Origin: Puccinellia tenuiflora
Taxonomy: Eukaryota > Streptophyta > Magnoliopsida > Poales > Poaceae
DNA length: 64,000 nt
NCBI GenBank assembly: GCA_012064385.1
Contig: QRDG01002535.1
Span: forward strand, 120,522-184,521
Reading direction: 5' to 3'
A program made the translations under genes and the position numbers. Under the pieces are notes generated by a model that was not told the origin of the DNA, did no database searches, and saw only the letters and a list, made by a program, of their open reading frames with translations. Positions 23,208-35,001 of this stretch are shown piece after piece. Positions within the stretch are counted from its first letter, which is position 1. The number at the start of each line of letters is the position of its first letter.

Positions 23208-26200
23208 ATGTCAGGGGACGAGAAGATCGAAATGACCAACAAGGAGCTGCAGGAGCACTTTGAGAAGATGGTTACGGACCATGCTTTGGACACCGAGGAG
23301 GACCGGATCCGTGGTGCTATGGACAAGATCGATGGCTTGGAGGTTGCTTTCAATGCGAAGTTCGACGACGTCAACACCACCTTGGCTGAATTGTCCGGCA
23401 AGTTTGATCGCTTGTTGGGACAGTGGCAGCCACCCGCATACCGCCTCCCGTGGTGCAAGGCGCCGTAGTCCCACGGGCAGGTCGTGTACCTCTCCAGGAC
23501 CCTCAAGCTTCGGCAGCATCTGCTGCTGGCCATGTCGTCAATCCCGTCGAGCATGGTGACGGATACGCAGCGGACGCCGAATATCCCACCGGGTCGTCCA
23601 CATGTACATCCACGCAACCTTGCACACCGGCAGCAAGCGCAGGTACGTGAAGACGACCATGTTGCTAAACTGAAATTAGTTATTCCACCTTTTGAGGGTC
23701 GCTATAATCCTGATGCTTATCTTACATGGGAACTAGAAGTAGAACAACGTTTTGCATGTTTACAGTATCCCGAGGATAGACGTGTTTGTGCTGCCACTTG
23801 TGAATTTACTGGCTTTGCTTCTGTTTGGTGGTCTGAACATTGTCGTCTTTATCATGATAATATTCCTACTACTTGGGCTGCTTTAAAAGATGCTATGCGT
23901 ACTCGTTTTGTACCTCCTTATTATCAGCGTGAAATGTTACAAAAACTCACCCGTTTACAACAAGGTAAAAAATCTGTAGAAGAGTATTATCAAGAATTGC
24001 AAACAGGTTTGATTCGTTGTGGTATTATTGAGGATAATGAAGCTATGTTTGCACGATTTTTGGGTGGGTTGAATAGGGAGATTCAAACAATTCTTGAATA
24101 TAAGGAGTACAATACTATCACCCGTTTATTTCATCTTGCTTGCAAAGCTGAACGTGAAGTGCAGGATCGTCAACCGCGGACAAGGCCTAATTTTTCTACA
24201 GGTCGTACGTCTTCATGGACGCCACGCCAACCGGAGGCCAGCTCCCGTGTTCTGCACCTCCTCCTTCGACCAACAAGTCTAGCATGCCACCTTCACGCAC
24301 ACCGGCACCGAGTCCTCCATCAACATCTCATGGGCCAGCTCGGAGTTCGGTGTCCACGGGAAGAACAAGGGATGTGCAATGCCGCCGTTGTTGGGGATAT
24401 GGTCACATCGAGAGAGAGTGCAAGACACAACGTGTGATGATCGTGCGTGAAGATGGAGAGTATGATTCTGCAAGTGATTATGATGAAGAGACTCTCGCGC
24501 TTATTTCTGCACAACAAGAAGATAATGAAGATTCTGAGCAGGACATAGAGGTCATGGGCGCTGAGGATGCTGATAATTATAGGAGCTTGGTTGCACATCG
24601 CGCTTTGAGTGTGCAGCTTAGTCAAGAACAGAATCAGCGCCACAACTTGTTTCACACACGCGGTGTTGTGAAGGACCGTGCTATTCGAATCATCATTGAT
24701 GGTGGAAGCTGTAATAATTTAGCAAGCATTGAGATGGTGGAGAAGCTTTCTCTCCCTACATGGCAGCACCCCCACCCATACCATATTCAATGGTTCGACA
24801 GCACAGGTAGACTAAAGGTAACACGAACTACACGTGTGCATTTTAATATTGGGACATATTCTGATTTTGTTGATTGTGATGTTGTGCCCATGCAAGCTTG
24901 TTCATTGTTACTTGGTAGACCATGGCAATATGATAAAGAATCTGTGCATAATGGTAGAACTAATCATTACACTCTTATACATGATGGAAAGAAAATTGGT
25001 CTTAAACCTATGACTCCTGAACATATTTTGAAAGATGATCTTGCTAGAGCTAGTAGAGCAAAAAATCATGAGAAACAAAAGAGTGAAAACCAGATTGTTG
25101 CTAATGAAGTGATGCCACATAAGAATACTACTAAATCTGGTTCCAAATTACCTAATGAAATTAGTTTGAAGCTTCCAACTTTACTTGCTACCAAATCTGA
25201 TATTTCTGACTTGGATGTGAATACTTCTGTTTGTTATGCAATCATATGCAAAGAGGTCCTGTTTTCTTTTGAGGATATGCCTTCCTCTTTGCCACCCGCT
25301 GTTGCTAACATTTTGCAGGAGTATGCGGACGTTTTTCCCAAGGAGATGCCACCGGGGCTGCCACCTATTCGAGGAATAGAGCACCAAATTGATCTCATAC
25401 CGGGTGCTTCGCTTCCAAACCGTGCAGCCTACCGTACCAACCCTGAGGAGACGAAAGAGATTGAACGACAAATTCAAGAACTACTCGACAAAGGTTATGT
25501 TCGTGAGTCTCTTAGTCCATGTGCTGTTCCTATTCTTTTGGTACCAAAGAAAGATGGTTCTTCTCGCATGTGTACTGATTGTAGGGATATTAATAATATC
25601 ACAATTCGTTATAGACACCCTATACCACGTTTGGATGATATGCTTGATGAATTGAGTGGCTCTACCGTGTTCTCTAAAGTTGATTTGCGTAGTGGTTACC
25701 ACCAAATTCGTATGAAATTAGGAGATGAATGGAAAACAGCATTCAAAACAAAATTTGGTCTCTATGAGTGGTTAGTGATGCCTTTTGGTTTAACTAATGC
25801 TCCTAGTACTTTCATGAGATTAATGCATGAAGTTTTGCGTGCTTTCATTGGACGTTTTGTGGTGGTCTACTTTGATGATATATTGATTTACAGCAAATCT
25901 TTAGAGGATCATGTGGCTCATTTGCGTGCTGTTTTTGATGCTTTGCGTGCTGCACGTTTATTTGGTAACCTTGAGAAGTGCACCTTTTGCACCGATCGAG
26001 TTGTGTTTCTTGGCTATGTTGTTACCGCACAGGGCATTGAAGTGGATCCCGCAAAGATTGAGGCGATTTCGAGTTGGCCGACTCCGCTAACGGTCACCCA
26101 AGTGAGGAGTTTCCTTGGCCTCGCTGGGTTCTACCGGCGTTTTGTCAAAGACTTTGGGTCTATTGCAGCGCCGCTGAATGAGCTTACAAAGAAGGATGTG

Positions 26201-28251
26201 CCCTTTGTTTGGGGCAATGCACAACAGGAGGCTTTCATGCTATTGAAAGATAAGTTAACACATGCTCCTTTGCTCCAACTTCCTGATTTTAATAAGACTT
26301 TTGAGCTTGAATGTGATGCTAGTGGAATTGGGTTGGGAGGTGTGTTATTACAAGATGGAAAACCTGTTGCATATTTTAGTGAAAAATTGAGTGGGCCTAG
26401 TCTGAACTATTCAACTTATGATAAAGAATTATATGCTCTTGTTCGGACTTTAGAAACTTGGCAACATTATTTATGGCCTAAAGAATTTGTTATACATTCT
26501 GATCATGAATCTTTAAAGCATATTCGTAGTCAAGCAAAACTGAACCGTCGTCATGCTAAGTGGGTTGAATTTATTGAGTCTTTTCCTTATGTCATTAAAC
26601 ACAAAAAGGGTAAAGACAATGTTATTGCTGATGCTTTATCACGACGCTATACTATGTTGTCTCAGCTTGACTTCAAAATTTTTGGATTGGAAACCATTAA
26701 AGAACAATATATACATGATGTTGATTTCAAAGATGTGTTGCAGAATTGTAAAGAAGGGAGAACTTGGAACAAATTCGTCCTCAATGATGGATTTGTGTTC
26801 CGCGCTAACAAACTTTGCATTCCAGATAGTTCCGTTCGTCTTTTGTTGTTGCAGGAAGCACATGGAGGAGGATTGATGGGTCATTTTGGTGTGAAGAAAA
26901 CAGAGGACGTCCTTGCTGCACACTTCTTTTGGCCACGGATGCGTCGGGACGTTGAGAGATTTGTTGGCCGCTGCACAACATGTCAAAAAGCTAAGTCACG
27001 TCTTAATCCACATGGTTTATATATGCCTCTTCCTGTCCCTAGTGTGCCTTGGGAGGATATTTCTATGGACTTTGTTTTGGGATTGCCTCGCACACAAAAG
27101 GGGAGGGATAGTATTTTGTTGTTGTGGATAGATTTTCGAAAATGGCACACTTTATTCCCTGTCACAAAACTGATGATGCCACACATGTTGCTGATTTGTT
27201 CTTTCGTGAAATTGTTCGTTTGCATGGTGTGCCAAATACTATAGTTTCAGATCGTGACACTAAATTTCTTAGCCATTTTTGGAGATGCTTATGGGCAAAG
27301 TTGGGAACTAAGTTGCTATTTAGTACTACATGTCATCCCCAAACTGATGGGCAAACTGAAGTGGTTAATAGAACTTTGTCTACTATGTTAAGGGCTGTTT
27401 TAAAACAGAATTTAAAAAAGTGGGAAGAATGCTTGCCTCATATCGAATTTGCTTACAATCGTTCCATGCATTCTACTACTAAAATGTGTCCTTTTGAGGT
27501 TGTGTATGGTTTTGTTCCTCGTGCACCTATTGATTTATTGCCTCTTCCATCATCGGTGCCAAATGATCTAGATGCTACACAACGTGCTGATTTGGTGTTA
27601 AAGTTGCATGCCACTGTTAAAGAAAATATTGAACGCATGAATGCAAAATATAAAATGTATGGGGATAAGGGGAGAAAGAAAATTGTGTTTGAACCTGGAG
27701 ATCTTGTTTGGTTACATTTGCGCAAAGATCGTTTTCCTGATTTGCGCAAGTCCAAGTTAATGCCACGAGCTGATGGTCCTTTTAAGGTGTTAGAGAAAAT
27801 AAATGATAATGCATATAAACTTGAGTTGCCTGCAGATTTTGGGGTTAGTCCCGCATTTAACGTTGCAGATTTGAAGCCATATTTGGGAGAGAATGATGAG
27901 ATGGCGTCGAGGACGACTTCAATTCAAGAAGGGGAGGATGATGAGGACATCCCTGCTATAGATGCAACCGCCACTACTACACCACCTACATTACAAGGAC
28001 CTATGACAAGAGCTCGTGCACGTCAACTTAATCAACAGGTACTTTCGTTCTCTCAAGCTAGTCCTAATATTCATGAGAATATGATGCTGCCTAAATCAAA
28101 TGTGTTTGTCTCTCTTAGGAATGATGGACCAAGCATGGATGAGAGGGACAAGCTATGGAGCATGTACGTTGGAGGAGATGGCAGCAGGAGTACAACCAAC
28201 GGAGATGATGATGCTACCAATGGAGACTACCGTGATTTGAAGCCACCATAA
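23208..28251 (+). pseudogene. gag-pol: E-plus gag-pol polyprotein, four single-base indels
   Basis: The domain order is the same as in E-minus. The frame is broken four times relative to E-minus: C-run of three instead of four (23433-23435), an extra C near 23585-23587, a G missing near 24249, and a T missing near 27116. All four lie in short homopolymers. One extra GAG codon occurs near 23297. The longest open part, 24215-27244, runs from the Gag end through zinc knuckle, protease (IIIDGGSC), RT (YFDDILIYS), RNase H and the integrase zinc region. The DDE core and tail continue at 27124-28251. E-plus lacks the TAG and both indels seen in E-minus, so the two copies are damaged at different places. 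Confidence 0.9.
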
Positions 28252-28860
28252 AGATGCTTGAAGGCTTGGACGAATTTTAGAAGATATCAATTAATGAATT
28301 TCGTCCAAGGCTTTTCTTAGGTGCTGCGCCACCTCGTTTTTGGGCCAGGCCCATGTATTTTCGAGATACCTTTTAATAGGCAGTTTTAGAGTCCGTATCT
28401 AAGGAGGAAAGCCTTCCTAGGGTAGGATTCGGCCGCCACCCCATGGCTGGACGAAATCCCACACCTCTCCTCCTTATATACCCCCGTTAGGTCGTCCTTT
28501 AGACTCGGATTTTGTTTAGTTAAAAGTTAGCCAACTGCTGCAACTTCGTGTACTCGGTTTGTGTCCAACGACCAGATCAAGACCGCTTCTCGGAATCCCA
28601 CCTTTTAAATAAAGCTCATCTTTCATCCGCAATTTCGTGATTGCAATTTCGGTTCTTACTTGTTTCTCGATCGCAGGTAGAACTAGACCTTTTTGGTCAG
28701 GCCGATCGTGCTGCTGCAAGGTTGGTAACTCACGGAGATTGGTTTAGCGATTGCATAGGCGCTGCGTACTTGTACGTGGAAGTCGGATCGCCAAGGTCGA
28801 ACTCCACCAGAATCGACGTATCTCATCTCATCGAAAGATCGGACTACCTTAGCCATATCA
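27939..28860 (+). repeat. E-plus 3' LTR (922 bp)
   Basis: It starts TGATGAGGACATCC after a GAAGGGGAGGA polypurine tract and ends CTTAGCCATATCA. It differs from the E-minus LTRs by few bases, for example a two-base change near 28052. A TATA-like TTATATAC is at about 28474-28481. The first 313 bp code for the integrase tail up to the stop at 28249-28251. Confidence 0.92.
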
Positions 28861-30834
28861 CTTGTGTGGGAGAGAGACACGCTCCGCTTTTTCATATGAA
28901 TACTCTTGTGCTTCGCTTATATTTGTTGAGTATTCTTAGCTACTGTTTGTTTTCTAGTAAGCTCTCGCTTTTAGCATGTTATCTTGTTTAGAGCTGCTAG
29001 TTATTTGTGTTAAGCTCTCTTGTATTTCACTCTTATTTGTTAGAGAGTTGTTTTAGTTGCTTGGTTGATGTGTTAGATTGGAAAATGCTATGCTTGTGAT
29101 AGTGGTATGAAATAGAGAAAAGCTGCATAGTCTTGTAGACCTTTGTGTAGATAACTTGCTCCTCTTCAATTGTTTTGAGGTATTAAAATAACTAATGGTT
29201 AAAATATGTTGGTTAATGTTGTTAAGAGCTGATTAGTGAAGATGTGTTAGTAGAGCGTGGAGCCGTACTTTTCTGAACTAAAAACAACTTAAATCAATAG
29301 TGCTTTAGTGTCGTGATTTCCTCTTAGTTGAAAAGAAGTTTCTAATGGTATAGTTACTGCAACGGTCGGGGAAGCCAACGGGGCACTTGTGTCGCCGCCA
29401 CGATCCCTCTCGGGGTGTCTCTAACCATTTGTAAAACTTTGATACTGTTAGTTGTTTGCAATATACGACATGCTATGTGAGTTTTTGGTTTTTGGCACTT
29501 CCACCTCCATATTTTGCTAGCCTCTTCGGTACTTTGCATTGCCCTTTTTCACATTGAGATTGGTGCATACTTCGCAAGTACATCCAACCCCGTGGGAGAT
29601 CTTCATCTTGTTCTCCTACCTATCACAGCATTTCCATAGCTGTTCCGAGATACATTGCCATGCAACATCCATCATTTACATTACATGACTTTATGTCATT
29701 TTTACTTCATTACCATATAGTATTGCTTGACCATTTGAGTTAGTGTGATGCGTGGTTTTCCACATGTTTTACATCTTTTCCACAGTACGCTCGATCATGC
29801 ATATCCACCATACACCATGTATTAGTCTTTGAGTTTTGAGTATACCAAAAAGTGTGATGATCATCTTGTAAAATAGAGTGTTGCCTCTACCTGTGAGCAT
29901 ATTGAAAAGAGTCCAAAGTGGCCAATCAAAAGAGTCCAAAAGAGACCAATGAGAGAAAAATATAAAAGAGCCACAAAGGCCTCAAAAAGCAAAAAGCAAA
30001 AAAGAGAAAAAAAATATATAAAATGAGAGAGGAGGCAACACTACTATCCTTTTATTCCACACTTGTGCTAGTAGCACCTACATCATTGTAGTGAGTTTTC
30101 ATGCTTCATTAGTATAACTATGTGGGGACCAAACGTTATAGAACTTGGCTTGTATATTCCAACGATGAGCCTCCTCAAGTGAGCTCTAGCTCTTCATGAG
30201 CAAGCAAGTTGGATGCACCCCCACTAGTTCCATTGGAGAGCTTCCATTCATATAGCTCTATGTGCATCCGTTGCATGGCAATCACTACTCCTCATTCAGT
30301 GTCTACTACGGGACTTCCTCTTGTCTTGTGGTTACCTCTTCTACTGTTTGAGCCTTTCTTTTTGGCCTTCCAAACCCCCATTATTATTCTCTTTGCCATA
30401 ACCTCATGGTGCCAAGCCTTCTTCTTGCTTGTATTAGTTGAGTGGACTACATAACAGTTGATAAGTTAAGTGGATGGATAAAGGACACTTTACTTGAGCT
30501 TGGCTATTTCTATTATTGACTGAATTTGATGCTTTGAAGATTGATTGACATTTTACATTGGAGACACAATTTACTATCCTTCTTTCTAAACCTTATGTAT
30601 GGTTCCTTGTCTCCAACACGCTGATTCATGAAAAGTTCTAGCTTCTTTTAGCTACAATTTGTTAATCATTGTTTGCTTAATGTCAACTATAGACAATTGT
30701 TTTGGATCACCTTATTCACATCATGTGCTTTGCATTGCTATGTTGATCTAGATTGTGAGTTAGCATGTCTCCTAAGAAATTATTTGTTATCGTTTTATCT
30801 ACTCGAGGACGAGTAGAACTAAGATTGGGGATGC
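28861..30834 (+). other. Element H 3' untranslated region (5' part lost)
   Basis: The sequence is similar to X at about 45760-46477 (for example the word GTGTGGGAGAGAGACA and the CATCCAACCC stretch). It ends with CTCGAGGACGAG and a purine-rich AAGATTGGGGATGC immediately before the LTR. This long noncoding 3' region is characteristic of Pooideae Gypsy families, probably Athila-like (inference). No coding region is supported. The start is cut by the E-plus LTR end at 28860. Confidence 0.7.
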
Positions 30835-32573
30835 TAATACGTCTCCAACGTATCTATAATTTCTTATGATCCATGCTTGTTTTCATACCATTTGCTACAT
30901 GTTTTGTTTACATCTTATAGCATTTTTATGCATTTTCTGGAACTAACCTATTAACAAGATGCCACAGTGCCAGTTCCTATTTTCTGCTGTTTTCCCGTTT
31001 CAGAAAAGTACTTAAGGAAGTTTTCTCGGAATTGGACGGGACAAAAAGCAGCAGTCTTATAATTCAATGGACTACACGGAGCCCGAAGGAGAGGACCTGG
31101 AGGGCCGTGGGCCGGCCACACCATAGGGTGGCGCGGGACCCATGCCTGCCGCGCCACCAGGTGGTGTGGGGCCCACGGGAGCCCTCCGACGCCGCCCTTT
31201 CGCCTATATATTGCCCCCGACGCATAAAACCTAGACGGACCCCATCATATTCCAAAGAAACATCTGCTGCGCCGCCGCCATCGCCGACAAGTTTCGGGGG
31301 ACAGAAGTCTCTGTTCCGGCACCCTGCCGGGACGGGGAAGTGCCCCCGGAGCCATCTCCATCGACTCCACCACCATCTTCATCGCCGTTGCTGACTCCCA
31401 TGATGAGGAGGGAGTAGTTCTCCCTCGGGGCTGAGGGCCGTACCGGTAGCCATGTGGTCTATATATCTCTCTCCCATGATGTGATCTATATGTGATCATG
31501 AGCTTTGCAATCTAGATGTTGTTATGTTACTCAAGTGGGCTTTATTTATGTGATCTCCGGAGACTCCTTGTCCCACGTGTGTAATGGTGACAGTGTGTGC
31601 ACCGTGTGGGTCTTTAGGCTATATTTCACAAGATACTTGTTCACTGATTTATTATTTGAGTTGGATGTCTCTATGAAATTGTGGTCTGTTAGTACCTCCT
31701 ATGAATGCTCATGGTCCAGTGTGGGGTATTCATTAGTACTTGGGAATATATGTTTGAGGCGTGCTTTTGCATTCCTACACAATGAATTAGTGTTCGTTAT
31801 CCAGCCGGAGAATACTTCGGAGTAGTATATTGAAGTGCTTATATTTATATTCAATTATGATTGCATTGTTGAGAGTGACCACTGGTGAAAGTATGATCAC
31901 TAGGCCTTGTTTCTAAGCATTGAAACACCGTTTACAAGTTCTGCTACATGTTTGCTTGCTGCCATTTTTATTTCAGATTGTAATTACTACTTATAATCAT
32001 CCATATTACTTGTATTTCACTATCTCTTCGCCGAACTAGTGCACCTATATATCTGACAAGTGTATTGGGTGTGTTGGGGACACAAGAGACTTTTTGTATT
32101 GTGATTGCAGGGTTGCTTGAGAGGGATACCTTTGACCTCTACCTCCCTGAGTTCGATAAACCTTGGGTGATTCACTTAAGGGAAACTTGCTGCTGTTCTA
32201 CAAACCTCTGCTCTTGGAGGCCCAACACTGTCTACAAGAATAGAAGCGTGTGTAGACATCATTTGCTTGCTGCCATTTTTATTACAGAATTACAAAATCA
32301 CCTTTTACCATCCATATCACTTGCATTTTACCATCTCTTCGCCGAACTAGTGCACCTATACAACTGACAATTGTATTAGGTGTGTTGGGGACACAAGAGA
32401 CTTCTTGTATCTTAATTGCAGGGTTGCTTGAGAGGGAAATCTTTGACCTCTACCTCCCGTGGATTCGATAAACCTTGGGTTACTCACTTAAGGGAAATTT
32501 GCCGTTGTCCTACAAACCTCTGCGCTTGGAGGCCCAACAAGTCTACAAGAATAGAAGTGTGTAGTAGACATCA
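30835..32573 (+). repeat. Element H 3' LTR with internal duplication
   Basis: It starts TAATACGTCTCCAACG (a TG to TA change at the terminus) and ends GTAGACATCA. A TATA-like TATATATT lies at 31205-31212. The terminal ~311 bp are present twice (31951-32261 and 32262-32573), so the LTR end occurs twice. The LTR stops exactly at 32573, beyond which a Copia gag begins, so H inserted into that Copia element. Confidence 0.8.
31951..32573 (+). repeat. Tandem duplication of the H LTR terminus (2 x ~311 bp)
   Basis: Copy 1 (31951-32261) and copy 2 (32262-32573) both begin TTTGCTTGCTGCC and end GACATCA. They differ at roughly a tenth of positions by eye, so the duplication is old or joined diverged LTRs. 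Both contain the CCTCTACCTCCC and CTTGGAGGCCCAAC words near the LTR end. Confidence 0.8.
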
Positions 32574-33675
32574 ATAATCCTTGAGAGTATCTTCAAGATC
32601 TTGTGGATGCCAATGTGACACATCTTCTTGTTCCTCAACTTCTTCGTCTCGTTCCATAACCTTGGCCTTCAAAGCAAGAGACGTTCCTTTGTGCATTCCA
32701 ATAGCTCGGGCACGAGCATCTTCGGTGATCTTGGCGGCCACCTTGAATGCCGCCATTTCTTGCATAACCTCATTGGATGACATAAGGTGGTAGTTGTGTC
32801 TTCCTTGGAGACTCTTCAAGTCGGTGGGCTCAAAGGGCATGAGATCACTCACATACTTTCTCTTGATACAAGCGTCATCTACATAGGTGGCACCAAGCTC
32901 TCTAAATTGACCGGCAAGGGTCTTGAGTCTTCGGAACATGTCTTCATGGTCTTCACCTTCCAACATGAAAAATCCCTCAACTTGGTTGCTCACATCATCA
33001 TATCTATTCCTCTTCATGCTCTCATTTCCAACGAACTCGTTGGTTAGAGCATCCCAAGCTTCTTTGGCGGTGGTGAGGTGTTTGATGTGGGACATGTTGT
33101 TTTCCCCCACGGCAGTTTGGATCATGTGAAGAGCCAAGGCATTGAGTTGGCTATCCACAACTTCTCTTCTTGTCAAGTTTCTTGGGTCCACGGCCTTGAA
33201 CCCAACCTCAATAATTCTCCATAGCTCGATCAAGGCACTGTTCACATGAGACTTCATAGAGAATTGCCAATTAGAAAAGCGAGATGGAATAAGCTTAGGT
33301 GGATCACCCCTATTGTTTATATGAGGATGAGGGATAGGTGGGTCGGGGAGTACAAATGGGGAACCGCATTGTTCACCTCCTTCCCATCAACAATTTTAGG
33401 TGGAGAGTCTTTAGATCCATCTTTAGTTTCCTCACCCTCGTTTTCTTTAGAAGCGGAAGCATTTACCTCTAGAGGAGGGGATGCGAGAGATTTATTAGCC
33501 AAGAGTTGCGCCATCATGTCATGCATCTCTTTCATTTGAGCTTCCACGGATGCTTCCAATTTCTTGAAATCATCAGTGGAAACTCCGCTAGTAATACGCT
33601 CAGATCTCCTTTCTCGGGCGCCATACTCTCTTAGGCGGTGAAGCCTAAATAATGAGCCAAGGCTCTGATACCACT
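32574..33675 (-). pseudogene. Copia-type gag (UBN2-like), truncated, with frameshift
   Basis: From the ATG at 33559 the minus strand codes for a Met/Ala/Glu-rich start and an acidic KENEGEETKDG stretch. After a frame change near 33330-33350 it gives a Copia-type Gag domain (PPKLIPSRFSNWQFSMKSHV, LTTAKEAWDALTNEFVG, FRRLKTLAGQFRELG, SDLMPFEP). This matches the general form of plant Copia Gag domains, distinct from the Gypsy Gags elsewhere in the window. The frame stops at 32571-32573 only because the H LTR supplies the stop; the rest of gag-pol is missing. A PBS (33661-33673, TGGTATCAGAGCC on the minus strand) separates the gag leader from the LTR. Confidence 0.8.
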
Positions 33676-35001
33676 TGAAAGGATCGTATGGGCACCTAGG
33701 GGGGGGGGTGAATAGGTGCTACACCAAATTTTAATTCTTTTTCGATTTAGGCTTGACACAAAAGGTAAATTCTCTAGATATGCAACTACGGTGAATTTAC
33801 CTATATGACAAGCAAGCAACTAACACTAGGCAATTAAAACGATACAAGTAAAGGCAACTAAGGGATAGAGATAACCGAAAGTAGAAGAAAGCGGAGGCAA
33901 GGATGTATTCCTGAGTTCCTCCTAATTAAGGGAGTATGTCTCGTTGGAGGGGTGTGAGCTCGCCACAAAGGCCTACTCAATGCCACAAAGGCCACACCCT
34001 ATTCTCCGATGAACCTCGCCACAAAGGCTCGGTTCACCTTCCACTATCAGAATCCTTCAAGGCGGAATCCGGAGCCTTTACAATGTTCTTGGGACACACC
34101 CACAACTTAATCGGGGGTTCCCAAATCAACACAACAACTGAAACAATAACAATCAAAGTGAGTACAACAAAACACCTAGGTTTTCCTAATGAAATCCCAA
34201 GGCACGAATCCCTTAAGAAAATGAGGGGGAAATGAAAAACCCTTTGATGAGCTTGTAGATCGTGGCCTTCTCCTTCAATCATCCAAGTTTGAGCAAGTTT
34301 GAGTGGAGTGATTGGGAGATCTCGTCGATTTGATCTTTTGCTTGTAATGGAGGAGAGAGAGTTCCAAAAGCTGGCTGTCCCGAGGTAGGGGAAGGGGTAT
34401 TTATACCCCTTCGAGAAATCTGGCCGTTGAGACTGCGGAGGGCCGGATATTTCCGGACATAACTCCGGAACTTCCGGCCGGAGGGTCGGAACTTCCGGTG
34501 GCTGGACCGGAATATCCGGGGTGCCGGATATCTCCAGGGAGATTCTCCGGGCCAAAAATCCGGGACCCCTCCAGAGAGGTTTCCCGAAAAAGACTTAGCC
34601 ATATTTCCCCAGATTTGTTCCAGCGGCGGAACTTCCGGCCTCACGATCAGAATTTCTGGACCAACGGAAATGTCCAGGGCAAACTTCTGCCAGAAGTTTC
34701 GGGACCCCTCCAGAGAGGTTTCCCGAATATGACTTATTCGATTTTCCCACAGGCCGGATATTCCGTGGCTAGGCCGGAACTTCCGGCCAGCGGAACTTCC
34801 GGGAACACCACTTGAATATCCGGTCCTGTTTAGCAGAAACAACCGTAGATTTCAATTCTCTTCTCCGTCTTTGATCTTATCTTCGAACTTTTCACCGTCT
34901 TCGACTAATCACCTAATGTACCTGAACATATCACTTAAGGAGATCATTAGGACGTAGAATGTGTTGTCATTAAATCACCAAAACTAAGAGATGTTCTTTC
35001 A
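33676..35001 (-). repeat. Copia 5' LTR (1326 bp)
   Basis: Minus-strand termini are TGAAAGAACATCTC at 35001 and GATCCTTTCA at 33676, followed by the PBS. It carries a C-run next to the GTATGGGCACC motif (about 33689-33715) and a CCGG-rich minisatellite (34436-34815). The outer flank CTTAT at 35002-35006 belongs to the X LTR, so this Copia element inserted into X. Confidence 0.8.
34436..34815. repeat. TTCCGG / ATATCCGG minisatellite in Copia LTR
   Basis: Irregular repeats of GGAACTTCCGG and GGATATTCCGG words recur, many of them short palindromes. A longer segment (TTTCCCGAATATGACTTA type) recurs near 34577 and 34720. The array has a different core from the E1 and F arrays but shares CCGG palindromes. 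Confidence 0.75.

Larger units (their letters stand above)
22862..28860 (+). mobile_element. Gypsy element E-plus, 5' end missing
   Basis: This is the inverted, near-identical partner of E-minus; 22862-28860 pairs with 7928-13925. It holds the last ~345 bp of leader, gag-pol, PPT and 3' LTR. The 5' LTR, PBS and ~875 bp of leader are absent because the F LTR ends exactly at 22861. The 3' flank, CTTGT at 28861, is H sequence. A complete E-plus would have had its 5' part beyond F's missing 5' end. Confidence 0.9.
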
